Assembly: GCF_000699445.3 (NCBI RefSeq)
Contig: NC_067200.1
Location: 1,707,450 to 1,771,449, forward strand
Source of the DNA: Schistosoma haematobium
Taxonomy: Eukaryota; Platyhelminthes; Trematoda; Strigeidida; Schistosomatidae
Direction: 5' to 3'
DNA length: 64,000 nucleotides
Part shown: positions 27,701 through 34,180 of the stretch, piece by piece
How the letters are laid out: every line of letters begins with the position of its first letter
Numbering within the stretch: position 1 is the stretch's first letter
Program-made: the position numbers and the translations under genes
The notes under the pieces: generated by a model
What the model was told of the DNA's origin: nothing
Database searches by the model: none
The model's input: the letters and a program-made list of their open reading frames with translations, nothing else

Positions 27701-30700
27701 ATTTAAGCGCAAAACTCTTCACTATTATTTAACTGATTTGAACTTCGCCACATTAAATTAAGCTTGATCAATAGCATAGTATATATACAGGTTATTTTTA
27801 TTTTAACACATAGATATTGGTACAAGGAGGCATCAAATACATATGCGCCACACAAATCTCATTTGATATGTATGAGGGCTGTGATACTGCCAGGGTGCCT
27901 AAACCGAAGCAGTTAAATAACTGTTAAGTCAATGACATTATTAACTGTATTATTTCACAGATTTGGTGTACATTAAATCACGAAAAGGTATGATAAACGA
28001 CAGTTTCTATTAAGCTGCAATCAAGCTTTTTCATGGGACCTTAATATTAGTTAGATAGTCTTTCCATTAAGTATGAATAACGTGCCTCGCAAATAGATTT
28101 ATTTACTAAACTTTGAACTATATTGTTTAAGTTGAGTATGGAGTAATTCAGCTACTTCAAAATGATGTAAGCTAAACAGAGTTTCAAGATACATTTTGTC
28201 TGTAAAAATCAACTCCCCTTAATTCAGACTCTATACCGAGACTATTCCTTTTTACATGAAAACAAAATTTATCATAATTATAATAATAACAAAATATATT
28301 ATGTCAAATTTTCAAACTTACTGGCTACTATCCGTATGTGAATGAGTATCATCAGTTCGTGCATCACTTGAAAGACTATGATGTTCTGAATCACGTGCTG
28401 AAACTGGTGCATAAGAGATATGATATGGATTAGGCGGTTGACTGGGCAAATTCCCTAAACGTGGATCCATAGAAGGTGGACTAGAAACAAAAAAGAATTT
28501 AAATTTGAAGTACTGTATCATGAGAATAACCCTTTTTATTTTGATTTATCTTCATTATCAAACTATGAAATGATAAATTTTCTCCGATCTAAGTACACTA
28601 TTGCGAAACGTTACAAATTGAAACAATGTACGTATTATAATTCAATTACTAAGCACAGATTCGTGTACTGGGCCAACATTTTATGTGTATAATACCATCT
28701 GACTGTTCAAATCCAAGTAGACGAAGAGGGATCCAAACTTTAAACTTGGTGCTTGAAAGTTAAATAGTCTCACCAATAAGCCACCGCTCCATACAAGATC
28801 AAATAGGTGAATTCTGAATTATAGGCCATTTAGAGATAAGTACCCGGTTCAATATTATATCAGTTAACAAATTGATCAGGTAGCACAATTCCAGACAAAG
28901 TGTGATTAAGTCATTGATTAGTTATGGGATGTGGTGACAGTGGTTAATACAATTTGTTTCCAACTAATAAGTCACATGTTTGAAGAAATGGCTTATATTA
29001 AGTCACGAAACGTCAGAAATACAATTTTTCTATTCAATGGGATATAAAGAAGAATATATTTATTAAAAACCTACTTCAGTTGGATAACCAGATAACATTA
29101 TCAGCCTTCATGTAAACAGTATAGCTCAATGTATAGAACATAAAACGTCTACTCGGTAAGTGAATTACATTAATTATGAAATACATTATTGGAAGCTTCA
29201 CAATTACAGTAATTCCATACTGCATAACTGCGTCGGTTAAAATAGTAAAAGCCCAATCATTACACTATGGATTAGGATAGAATTCAGGGACAACATAACG
29301 ATTGGTTACAGATTTTATGCACAAACATTATTATTTTGACATGTTATACAATTTATTATCATCATATATTTAAACACACAAACATTGGTACAACGAGGCA
29401 TCAAATATATATATGCCACACTTCGTCACTCGATTTGGGTGGGGGCTGGGATACTGCCCAAATACCCAGATCAAAGTAGCTGCTTTTCTTAGGGGGCCAC
29501 AATCCAAGCCTTTGACCGAAAGGTCTAATCCACAAAGCAGTAGAACAACGTTCCTTCAGGATACTGGAGCCCATATTCACCATTGGTTTGGAATCAGAGT
29601 CTTCCAGCTCTCCTTCCTAGGTAGACCCTCTATGTCCACCAACCCGATTAAAGCGCCCAACATTTGCTTTTCGCCCTCTCAATTTCGTAGACAACACCCT
29701 CGCCTCGAGAAGGCAGTGAGTCGGGTCATGTGAGAACATCTCGAGAGGAAGAGCGAACTCTTCCCACTCTCGGTCGTACCAGGGTATTTAGGGGCATACA
29801 ATTTATTGACTAAATAATAAGCAGCTACAATGTGAAAGACCAGGAAGTGTGTTAAAGGTTGAAACATTTAACTCCTTATGACCGGGTAGTGGGTCCGAAT
29901 TCAGTCAATTTACTTCAATCTGCTTAGCTAAATAGTATAACTGCACTGTCCACATAAACTTGTATCTGACCACTTAATTTCATCGAGAAATCGATGTCAA
30001 TGAACCTGCTGTCCGAAAAACGCAAACGAGTGAATCAAATTGTTCTGACTATGTTCTTAAAATTGTTTACAACATATATCTATTATATCACAAATGTTCT
30101 CTAAACACGTGTAAATTCCGGACTAATGACCCTAGGACTGACAGTGAGGTGATTAAACCTAGAAAATCACCGCTCTACCGTATGGAGGGTCTGAGTGAAA
30201 AAGAAAATTACACGATGAGTTTTTGCACACTAGTAGACTAAAACGGTTAGAAAATATGTATAAAAAAGTACCAGAAGTCTTGTTGTATAGAGTGCAAACA
30301 TCAAAAAGCTAAATAGATATATAGTTACGAAGATGCATAGACTTCAATTTTTCAAAAGTGTTCGCATAAATTTAAGGTGATGTAATCGTCTAAATTGAGC
30401 TACTAATTATTTATAAATTATAGTAAGGGATAAAACGCTACAAATATGCAAGCAAATAAATTACTTACCACATCGCATCTGCCCAGTGAGTGTAAGCGTA
30501 GTTGGGTCGATTGTGAAAACGCCATGGAGTTGAACCGCATGCACGTGATACATGTGCATGCCCAACAGGTTCACCTTCTTGATTAGGTCTTGTAACGTAA
30601 GGATTTTGAGATGGATTAAAATAAGAACGTTGTAGCGATAATTCTGTACGATAAAATCGAGTCATTTGCAAATTTTCCATAGTTAGAGGTGCTGCCGAAC

Positions 30701-31787
30701 TAGTAGGCACAACTGGCGATTGTTGATAACACGATGGCGGTCTTAGGATAGGTTGAGAATAATCCAGTGGTAAACATGGATTATATAACTGACATTTCTT
30801 ACAGTGCTGACAATGACCATGATCAGGTGTAACAGCAGCTGTATCAGTTAATGGAAGTATTTGACAACAAGCAGGTCTGCAAGCCTGTCTTGAAGGGTGC
30901 AATAGTGATAGTTCTTCGGACTGCAACTCACGATCCTCATCTAAAGTTGGAAGAACTTTCCCTCCTAATGCCATGTTTGACGGGCATTCTGGGAGGTTAG
31001 TAGCCGTACTTAACTGTTTGTCACCAGTATATGGGAATAACGAGGTAGAGACCGTTTGTTCCCACGTAGGAAATTTACGAATAGAACCTTCTAGAGCTGT
31101 TTGTAGGAAATCGACATAAATATCAGATTTAAGGAAAGCAGGATATGCTGTTGTTCGTAGAAAGTGTTCAACTTCTGCTTGAGCCGAATCGAATACAGTT
31201 TGGTCTAAAGTATGCTTGCGTGAAATTCTTTCTGTGATAGCATGCCGAGTCTCTGACCTAAGACGAATAGGTTCACTTCGGTTTTGTAGCACAGGAGTGG
31301 ACTGTTGCTTCCCCAAATAAAGGAGAGGTTGAGAATTAAGACTATTGCTAGACCCTCTAATGTACGTACGATAAATTGCTTTAATCAATTGAGTTATTTT
31401 TCGGTGATCAGAAGGATCAACTTTACTCCGGAAACCTTGACATGCAAACCAAAAATCAAGAAGATTTGCACAACCTTCGTATTGAAGATAAGATTTAAAA
31501 AGGGCTACACCTTCACTATCCTGAAGTAAATAATCCAAACCTAACGACCATTTCTTCCAATTTGAAATCATCCGTTCATTTGTATTTGATGGAGCTACGG
31601 AAATTATGGGATCATGTCCAACTTCATATGATGCAGTACTGCTTGACCAGTTGCTACCTCCAAATGCACTGCATAATGTTCCATAAACACCCCCACTCCC
31701 ACTAGTTGCACCACCACTACCACCGCTTCGATCACTACGTCCATCAGCTTCATGACATGAACGTGAAGCATCTGGTGGATAACTCAT
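4618..31787 (-). CDS. AXIN: Axin, scaffold of the beta-catenin destruction complex (seven exons)
   Basis: Axin assembles APC, GSK3, CK1 and beta-catenin in the cytoplasm so that beta-catenin is phosphorylated and degraded; Wnt signalling recruits it through its DIX domain. Coding exons (minus strand) are 30469-31787, 28322-28480, 25278-26067, 21521-21907, 12742-13298, 6006-6551 and 4618-4744, with phases 2, 2, 0, 0, 2, 2. They total 3885 bases, or 1294 residues. The RGS domain spans about 77-230 ([32 protein letters not shown]), with an extra loop near 144-182 compared with vertebrate Axin. The GSK3-binding helix is about 724-756, the beta-catenin helix [11 protein letters not shown] about 886-896, and DIX 1212-1294. 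Linkers are rich in Asn, His, Ala and Thr runs. The start ATG at 31785-31787 follows an in-frame TGA, but a possible acceptor just upstream means an N-terminal extension cannot be excluded. No clear tankyrase-binding motif is seen at the N-terminus. Confidence 0.95.
4745..6005 (-). other. Axin intron 6
   Basis: A 1261-base intron with donor GTAAG at 6005-6001 and acceptor CAG at 4747-4745. No recognised element; one minus-strand open frame near 5269-5517 has no supporting features. Confidence 0.8.
6006..6551 (-). CDS. AXIN: Axin exon 6, Thr/Ser-rich linker and first half of DIX
   Basis: The acceptor ...TTGCAG lies just above 6551 and the donor GTAAG at 6005-6001; the exon carries phase 2 at both ends. 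It encodes residues about 1072-1252. A low-complexity Ser/Thr stretch with a run of ten Thr is encoded by a repeat at about 6290-6350. The end reads [19 protein letters not shown] and [17 protein letters not shown], matching the DIX beta-strand and the TLGQFKELL helix. The split codon CG|A gives Arg across the junction to exon 7. Confidence 0.95.
6972..7476 (+). mobile_element. RTE-like family 2 fragment, 3' end
   Basis: Degenerate C-terminal reverse-transcriptase region: with frameshifts the plus strand reads [12 protein letters not shown], [24 protein letters not shown] and ends in a 3' tail of TAAG-type short repeats (7441-7476). Counterparts at 52126-53215, 54390-54855 (minus) and 60888-61345 (minus) define the family. 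The tail runs straight into a 5'-truncated family 1 copy at about 7477. Lies in Axin intron 5. Confidence 0.75.
7477..8364 (+). mobile_element. RTE-like family 1 copy, 5'-truncated
   Basis: Begins at the coding segment equivalent to about 210 of the first copy and runs to the CTGA tail near 8364. One open frame, 7575-8156, still reads [19 protein letters not shown] and [22 protein letters not shown], although a frameshift near 7866 replaces the [10 protein letters not shown] segment. Within Axin intron 5. Confidence 0.85.
8640..8735 (+). mobile_element. RTE-like family 1, terminal 3' UTR remnant
   Basis: Matches only the last ~95 bases of family 1 (CTGTGCTAATGTGGT..., GGCAACC, then ACGTTGTTACTGACTGACTG). 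Typical extreme 5' truncation. Confidence 0.6.
8736..9846. other. Axin intron 5 sequence with microsatellites
   Basis: Short tandem runs: CTAA (9003-9024), AG (9299-9312), AG/TG (9450-9472), TAC (9508-9545), CA (9679-9690). No gene seen on either strand. Confidence 0.5.
9847..9955 (-). repeat. SINE-H copy, hammerhead region plus B box
   Basis: On the minus strand: GGTTCGAAT-like B box, then the hammerhead-like segment with GAAAC and the terminal CCAG-type stem I half, diverged. The 5' half of the tRNA-like region is missing. Confidence 0.6.
10386..10805 (-). repeat. Interspersed repeat X (about 400 bp), minus orientation
   Basis: The same unit occurs at 13738-14130 (plus), 27790-27925 (minus), 29348-29795 (minus) and 33385-33805 (plus). 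It ends in AAATAAATAA-type sequence, seen here as its complement at 10388-10403, suggesting a retroposed 3' end. Shared segments include GGTGCCCCTTTGTAC near the 3' end and AAATTCATAGGAC-like sequence near the 5' end. Not recognised; it could be the tail of a longer non-LTR element. It abuts Penelope coding sequence at about 10806. Confidence 0.6.
10806..11565 (-). mobile_element. Penelope-like element, reverse-transcriptase fragment
   Basis: Minus-strand reading gives a Penelope-type RT core: [19 protein letters not shown] (family pattern MGSPLGPxLADIF) followed by [11 protein letters not shown], the catalytic YVDD box, then FLDVAIKRR. After one frameshift the post-RT region continues ([30 protein letters not shown]) to about 10812. 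The C-terminal endonuclease expected next is missing; repeat X lies there instead. Within Axin intron 5, same strand as Axin. Confidence 0.85.
11672..11878 (+). repeat. SINE-H, near full length (tRNA-like head + hammerhead-like body)
   Basis: Order on the plus strand: GAAGTTAGGCATTAGCAT leader, a shortened tRNA-like part with B box GGGTTCGAAC (about 11745), then ATGCTGAAGAGTCC...GGAC, CCGTCCAGTGC and the terminal CCATTGTGGTCTAGCTTCAA. The hammerhead catalytic GAAA has become AAAA, so this copy is probably inactive. Confidence 0.7.
12166..12453 (-). mobile_element. Penelope-like element, GIY-YIG endonuclease fragment
   Basis: The minus frame reads [20 protein letters not shown], the usual Penelope linker, then a Cys pair and [20 protein letters not shown] and SEHLPAW. 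The YIG motif, downstream Arg and EH...W fit the GIY-YIG nuclease that Penelope elements carry after the RT. It lies upstream, in minus direction, of the RT fragment at 10806-11565, so the two cannot be one colinear copy. Confidence 0.8.
12455..12645 (+). mobile_element. Penelope-like element, post-RT fragment in opposite orientation
   Basis: The plus frame reads [20 protein letters not shown] then [18 protein letters not shown]. This parallels the post-RT segment [18 protein letters not shown]...FYPQKF of the copy at 10806-11565. It starts within a few bases of the minus-strand endonuclease fragment, giving a head-to-head junction near 12454. Confidence 0.65.
12742..13298 (-). CDS. AXIN: Axin exon 5, beta-catenin-binding helix and Asp/Asn-rich linker
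   Basis: The acceptor TTTTAG lies just above 13298 and the donor GTAAGT at 12741-12736. It encodes residues about 886-1070 and starts [20 protein letters not shown], which matches the vertebrate Axin beta-catenin-binding helix (SILDEHVQRVLRTPGR-type). A Gly-rich (SGGGGGSG) and Asp-rich ([10 protein letters not shown]) stretch and a long Asn/Ser-rich tail follow. The split codon AG|T gives Ser across the junction to exon 6. Confidence 0.93.
13738..14130 (+). repeat. Interspersed repeat X, plus orientation
   Basis: Begins near TGGTACGGCCGAAGGTGG and ends GGTGCCCCTTTGTACTG...TTCAAATAAATAA. Inverted relative to the copy at 10386-10805, with Axin exon 5 between them. Confidence 0.65.
14831..15145. 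repeat. Inverted repeat enclosing a minus-strand S-alpha-like unit
   Basis: Arms at about 14831-14910 and 15061-15145 are inverted copies (shared core TGATCAGTCTC and GCATCCT, ending TTGCCTCGATA). Between them, 14941-15060, sits an S-alpha-like unit on the minus strand. Its hammerhead core is decayed: CTAACGA instead of CTGANGA, and the GAAAC position reads CAAAG. Confidence 0.6.
15186..15350 (+). repeat. S-alpha-like short repeat (tRNA-like promoter + hammerhead)
   Basis: Starts ATTGCACAAGCAAGTGACTA, then GGACTCAGTAGTTAAGTGG (A-box-like) and GAGCTCGAGTCTC (B-box-like), and ends with a hammerhead domain. It resembles the S-alpha (Sm-alpha) family known to encode self-cleaving hammerheads in schistosomes. 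Confidence 0.75.
15293..15342 (+). ncRNA. Hammerhead ribozyme motif in S-alpha-like repeat
   Basis: Core CTGACGA (15302-15308), stem II ATCC/GGAC around CAAATA with one mismatch, GAAA, a small stem III and the cleavage triplet GTC. Stem I pairs ATTCAG with CTGGAT with one G-U pair. All core nucleotides expected for CUGANGA...GAAA...NUH are present; stem III has one non-pair. Confidence 0.75.
15727..16417 (+). mobile_element. RTE-like family 1 fragment, both ends truncated
   Basis: Starts at the decayed YADD region (AAGCAGATGACAGAGTC) and stops mid-coding near TTGAAGTCACTAA, with no 3' UTR. Many frameshifts; a short open piece, 16210-16425, still reads [20 protein letters not shown]. In Axin intron 4. 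Confidence 0.8.
16430..17278. other. Axin intron 4, no element recognised
   Basis: AT-rich, no convincing ORF or repeat. Confidence 0.4.
17279..17480. mobile_element. Two Penelope-like element ends in inverted arrangement
   Basis: Left arm: TTTGATGGAGTTTTTTTCTC, GAGCTGGATGGTTTGATCG (minus-strand element end). Right arm near 17424-17472: GACGATCAAACCAACAAG, AAAAACTCCATTAAAATC, its inverted counterpart. The left arm carries an intact-looking hammerhead; the right arm lacks it. The same terminal sequence follows Penelope coding sequence at 59020-59120. Confidence 0.7.
17316..17359 (-). ncRNA. Penelope-type hammerhead ribozyme motif
   Basis: On the minus strand: stem I half TTGTG, core CTGATGA, stem II GTCGTTC-AGAA-GAACGAT (seven pairs, first G-U), GAAA, a minimal stem III (A-GC-U), cleavage C, and stem I partner CACGA. 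It matches the copy at 59045-59088. Penelope-like retroelements are known to carry hammerheads with very short stem III. Confidence 0.8.
18645..18714. repeat. (AT)n microsatellite
   Basis: About 70 uninterrupted bases of alternating A and T in Axin intron 4; length in the assembly may be unreliable. Confidence 0.95.
19255..19396 (-). repeat. SINE-H copy, 3' part
   Basis: Minus strand: B-box-like GGTTCGAATC, then the hammerhead segment with a five-base insertion in stem II and core TTGAGGA, then GAAACGGCCGTTCAGTGC and CCATGGTGGTCTAG. Probably inactive. Confidence 0.65.
19862..20213 (+). mobile_element. RTE-like family 1, highly degenerate 3' end
   Basis: Recognisable pieces are GTAGACTACTTACTTGG, ATATGGCTCAGAATTATTCGG and TTCTACGTTGTATATGACTAAC, in the order found in intact 3' ends. 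Older than the other copies. Confidence 0.55.
20262..20335 (+). repeat. SINE-H 3' fragment
   Basis: Starts within the hammerhead (AATAGGACGAAACGACCATC) and continues through CAGTGCTTCCAGGTTTTCC to GTCTAGCTTCAATTGA. Confidence 0.65.
21195..21435 (-). mobile_element. Two tandem Penelope-like end fragments
   Basis: The pattern GAGAAGATTTGTAGCT, then TTTTTGTTCTCTGAG(T/C)TGGATGG, occurs twice in the same orientation (21190-21235 and 21362-21432). Penelope copies are often arranged as tandem partial units with such terminal repeats. No intact hammerhead here. Confidence 0.55.
21521..21907 (-). CDS. AXIN: Axin exon 4, Thr/Asn-rich linker leading to beta-catenin site
   Basis: The acceptor AACAG lies just above 21907 and the donor GTTAG at 21520-21516. 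It has 129 codons, phase 0 at both ends, residues about 757-885. It begins [17 protein letters not shown], runs through low-complexity Thr/Asn sequence and ends [22 protein letters not shown]. The HENTRENAQ end continues into AILEDH of exon 5, paralleling the vertebrate HEENPESILDEH sequence, which supports the junction. Confidence 0.92.
22050..24262 (+). mobile_element. Penelope-like element, degenerate, split by a solo LTR
   Basis: Parallels the copy at 57830-59120: N-terminal region near 22055-22330 (TAACTCGGCAACACTTAACTG), RT with [14 protein letters not shown] near 22870 (YADE in place of YVDD), post-RT near 23085-23480, GIY-YIG-like [16 protein letters not shown] near 23785-23835, and a 3' terminus with a decayed hammerhead at 24195-24235. 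Frameshifts and stops throughout. Interrupted at 23125-23444 by an LTR. In Axin intron 3, opposite strand to Axin. Confidence 0.8.
23125..23444 (+). mobile_element. Solo LTR inserted in Penelope-like element, with 5-bp TSD
   Basis: A 320-base unit starts TGTTCGCGGG and ends GTTATAACA, i.e. TG...CA termini. CATAC flanks it directly on both sides (23120-23124 and 23445-23449). A TATA-like AACTATAAATA lies near 23267. Deleting the unit and one CATAC restores Penelope reading continuity, so both borders are well supported. Confidence 0.85.
24470..24843 (+). mobile_element. RTE-like family 1, 3' end copy
   Basis: Starts ACCAAAACGTGGCATCAGTG and continues through [22 protein letters not shown] coding sequence to the stop near 24659, then the 3' UTR and CTGACTGACTGAC tail. 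Little decayed. Confidence 0.85.
25278..26067 (-). CDS. AXIN: Axin exon 3, low-complexity linker and GSK3-binding helix
   Basis: The acceptor CTTCTAG lies just above 26067 and the donor GTAGGT at 25277-25272. Residues about 494-756. It begins [11 protein letters not shown], so exon 2-3 reads [13 protein letters not shown], like vertebrate TDSSVDGIPPYR. Runs of five Asn, seven His (about 534-540) and six Ala (about 690) are encoded by imperfect codon repeats. The end, [20 protein letters not shown] and [10 protein letters not shown], aligns with the GSK3-interaction helix (EPQKFAEELIHRLEAVQ-type). Confidence 0.94.
26266..26382. repeat. SINE-H foldback, short
   Basis: Minus half 26268-26335 and plus half 26336-26382 share the end sequence TTGAAAACCTG/CAGGTTTTCAA and the GAAACG segment. 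They are joined directly at the middle of the hammerhead, with no tRNA-like centre. Confidence 0.6.
26383..27477. other. Axin intron 2, no element recognised
   Basis: AT-rich with scattered short open frames and no domain-like sequence. Confidence 0.4.
27478..27712 (-). repeat. SINE-H full-length minus copy joined to a plus 3' end
   Basis: Minus strand (27650 to 27478): TTAATATCTAACACCGTTGG, CGGCTCAGTGGTCTAGAGGT (A box), GGTCCTGGGTTCGAATC (B box), then a hammerhead-like part with decayed core (TTGAGGA, CAGAAC). At 27650-27712 a plus-oriented SINE-H 3' end (CTGTCCAGTGCTTTCAG...) is attached, giving a partial foldback. Confidence 0.75.
27790..27925 (-). repeat. Interspersed repeat X, 3' fragment
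   Basis: Shares ATTGGTACAAGGAGGCATCA and GCCACACAAATCTC-like segments with the other X copies; truncated. Confidence 0.55.
28322..28480 (-). CDS. AXIN: Axin exon 2, conserved Ser-rich [11 protein letters not shown] segment
   Basis: The acceptor TTTCTAG lies just above 28480 and the donor GTAAGT at 28321-28316; 52 full codons with phase 2 at both ends, residues about 441-492. [26 protein letters not shown] and [10 protein letters not shown] parallel vertebrate NPYYVN...[27 protein letters not shown]. The exon is easy to miss by ORF length alone. Confidence 0.95.
29348..29795 (-). repeat. Interspersed repeat X, near full length
   Basis: Minus orientation. It starts near CCTGGTACGACCGAGAGTGG (29795 down) and ends at TTTAAATATATG (29360). 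Its middle can be read as [20 protein letters not shown], but coding potential across copies is not maintained. Axin intron 1. Confidence 0.65.
30469..31787 (-). CDS. AXIN: Axin exon 1, RGS (APC-binding) domain
   Basis: Runs from ATG at 31785-31787 to the donor GTAAGT at 30468-30463; 439 codons plus two bases. Residues 1-73 are Ser/Gly-rich. The RGS fold follows: [45 protein letters not shown], an extra loop at about 144-182, then [16 protein letters not shown] and [15 protein letters not shown]. In Axin this domain binds [16 protein letters not shown] (about 278-290) matches vertebrate YLPTLNEDEEW. A Cys-rich patch (CRPACC...[14 protein letters not shown], about 306-343) is not a familiar Axin feature. 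Confidence 0.95.
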
Positions 31788-33384
31788 CCTATGATGTCAT
31801 AGAAAAAGTTGAGACCGAAAATAGTACTAACTGCTGTTCGAAAATCGCTTGAAATAACTGAATACATTATAACCGAAAAGTATTGTACCAGTGGGGATTT
31901 CTGAAATAAAATGGATGGTTAAAGATTACAGGATATGGATTAAAAGTCATAATTGTTTAAGACCTGATCTAAAATATATGCAATAAAAGATATCGATTTA
32001 AATCCTAAGTATATACAATGTTAAACCTCATATTCTGAGGACGTGAGAATTAAAATTTTACTCTTCGAAAAACGCTAAGTTATAGATCTTGGAGATTAGA
32101 TGTGGATCTCATTTATTGATAGTTAACCCAGAACCTTGAATAAATGTGCTATCCCCCAAATTCTCAAACCACATCAACATGATATAAAGCTATACATCTT
32201 ACTTATTTATTTAATACATGGGATGAACTTAATTGTATAAATAACGAAATAGCGGTAGTATCAATGATTGTAGGACTAAACATTAAGAACATAGTTCGAA
32301 AGGTAAAAATCAAAAGATCCGGGTCAGTTTGCCAGATTCCGAGTCACATTACCCGAAATCTTTAACTAATGGTGGTAATTGTCGAGAAAACTCTAAACAA
32401 GCGGCTTGCAATTATCAATACAACTCAGTTTGGCATTAAATGGATTTATTAACTGACACCATCTTATAGTTTGACCGGTTTTTTTCATTAAATCTGCCCC
32501 TACGCCAAGTAGATGATAATAGTTAAACAAATGGAACACACCCCAGCCATCTATCGTATTGTCATATAACTACATACAGATTGATCAAGTGGTCCACTAC
32601 TGGCTATGCATGAGGGATGACGTTCCTGTTGTTTCAAAATTTCGGCTTCACTTTTCCTATTTCTATCTAGGGGTGGGATACGTTTTGATCTGAGGAACGA
32701 TTTCAATGAAATAGATACATTTACTTGCTCAAAATACAGTTGGTCAGTTACAAACGATGTAGAAACTAGCAAGAATGTGAATTAGAAAAAATGAACTAAC
32801 CATATCAACACAGCGAGATAAATTTACCAGGATGAGTAGCAAAAGAATCGAAATTAATAGTAACAATGATGGTGAAAAAGACTAAATATAGAGGATGCGG
32901 TTCAGAAAATAGTGAATTTGAGGAATAAAAATTATGGGACAATGTTGAAACTTATGACCTAGTGGTATACAAACAATAGATTCATCTAATCTACTGTAAA
33001 TGATTTTGGGACATCTCCAACATTTTCAACCATGGATTACGATTACTGTGCTAACCTAAACCACGAATTTCGCACGGTTCATATCAACAGTCACTGACTA
33101 GGTTAATGCTGGTTTGATCATCCCTAACCTCCTTTAAACCTGTGCCAAAACTTGCTACCACTGTATGTTGCAGTAGAAAGTGATTGAGCATACCTAGGTG
33201 CTATGGAAAAGTTTTGATGATTTGATTATCCAAACAGTTTGATATTGTTAAAAATGTTGGTCAGTCGATAATGAACAGTGATAAGATGTGGCTGATTGAT
33301 ATTTGCGTACAAAACTAAGGTATCGGTATTGACGTAAGCCCCATGAATGACCTCAAAGGCCTTGGTACAGCCAAGGGTGAAGTG
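31788..33384. other. Region upstream of Axin exon 1
   Basis: Just above the Axin ATG, the minus strand reads CTTTTTCTATGACATCATAG then GATGAG, a possible acceptor, so a 5' exon may exist upstream. The open frame at 32551-32772 (minus) has no recognisable domain. No other gene seen. Confidence 0.4.
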
Positions 33385-33805
33385 AATCCTCTCACCCTCT
33401 CGAGATGCTCTCATACAGTCGCGCGTGTATAGCCACTGTCAGGGAAGTTCTTTTCACTAGCTTCCCGCGGCCAGGGCACTTGTTCATGAAATTGAGAAGA
33501 CAAAAAGCTAACTTCCGGCGCCTAAACTGGGTTGGCGAGTGCTGAGTATCCGGCCAGGGAAGTTGGAAAACCATGATTCCAAACCAACGGTGCACATGAG
33601 TTCCAGGATCTTGAGGGAATAAATGGCATATGAACCCATTACATGCTACCATGGGACCATATTTCTTAACATTGCTTCACTGCCTAGTGGATTAGACAAC
33701 GTGGTAGTATCCTAGCCCACAAACAAATTCAATGATTTGTTTGGACCATAAATATTTTGGTGCTCCTTTGTAACAATGTTTATGAGTTTAAATAAATAAA
33801 CAAAT
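33385..33805 (+). repeat. Interspersed repeat X, diverged copy
   Basis: Contains CTCTCGAGATGCTCTCATAC, CACTGTCAGGGAAGTTC and the 3' end TGGTGCTCCTTTGTAACAATG...TTTAAATAAATAAACAAATAA. Confidence 0.6.
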
Positions 33806-33889
33806 AATAAGTAAAATATATGAAGGAATACTGAAATTCAAGATCTAGAGGAAGAGAAACGGTGAGTGCATCTGAGCCAGTGACATTCC

Positions 33890-34180
33890 GAGAAACGCAA
33901 GCAGTGTTTTGAAAACCTATGTGACCAGAAATCTTCAGTCTATGAATTTTTTCTGTTTATATAGACCACGTTTCACAACCATAAAGTAATACAGATAGTA
34001 TTGCTGTGTATACATACCCTTAGTTAGCAGATGGACATCTTGGCTATGAGATAAGTGACGTAAGTTGATAAAATCTAACCAAGCTTTATGAATCTGTCCC
34101 CAGATTCCGTCAGACACTAGCCCCCAAAGGGCGGTGAGACCTTCAAGACAAGTGGTCGACATGCTTAACTACTTTTCTAT
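33890..34180 (-). mobile_element. Degenerate non-LTR reverse-transcriptase fragment
   Basis: The minus frame includes GLVSDGIWGQIHKAWLDFIN and LRHLSHSQDVHLLTKG. It corresponds to [20 protein letters not shown] and [16 protein letters not shown] of family 1, strongly diverged. The minus frame at 34504-34833 may hold another, more decayed piece. Confidence 0.55.
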
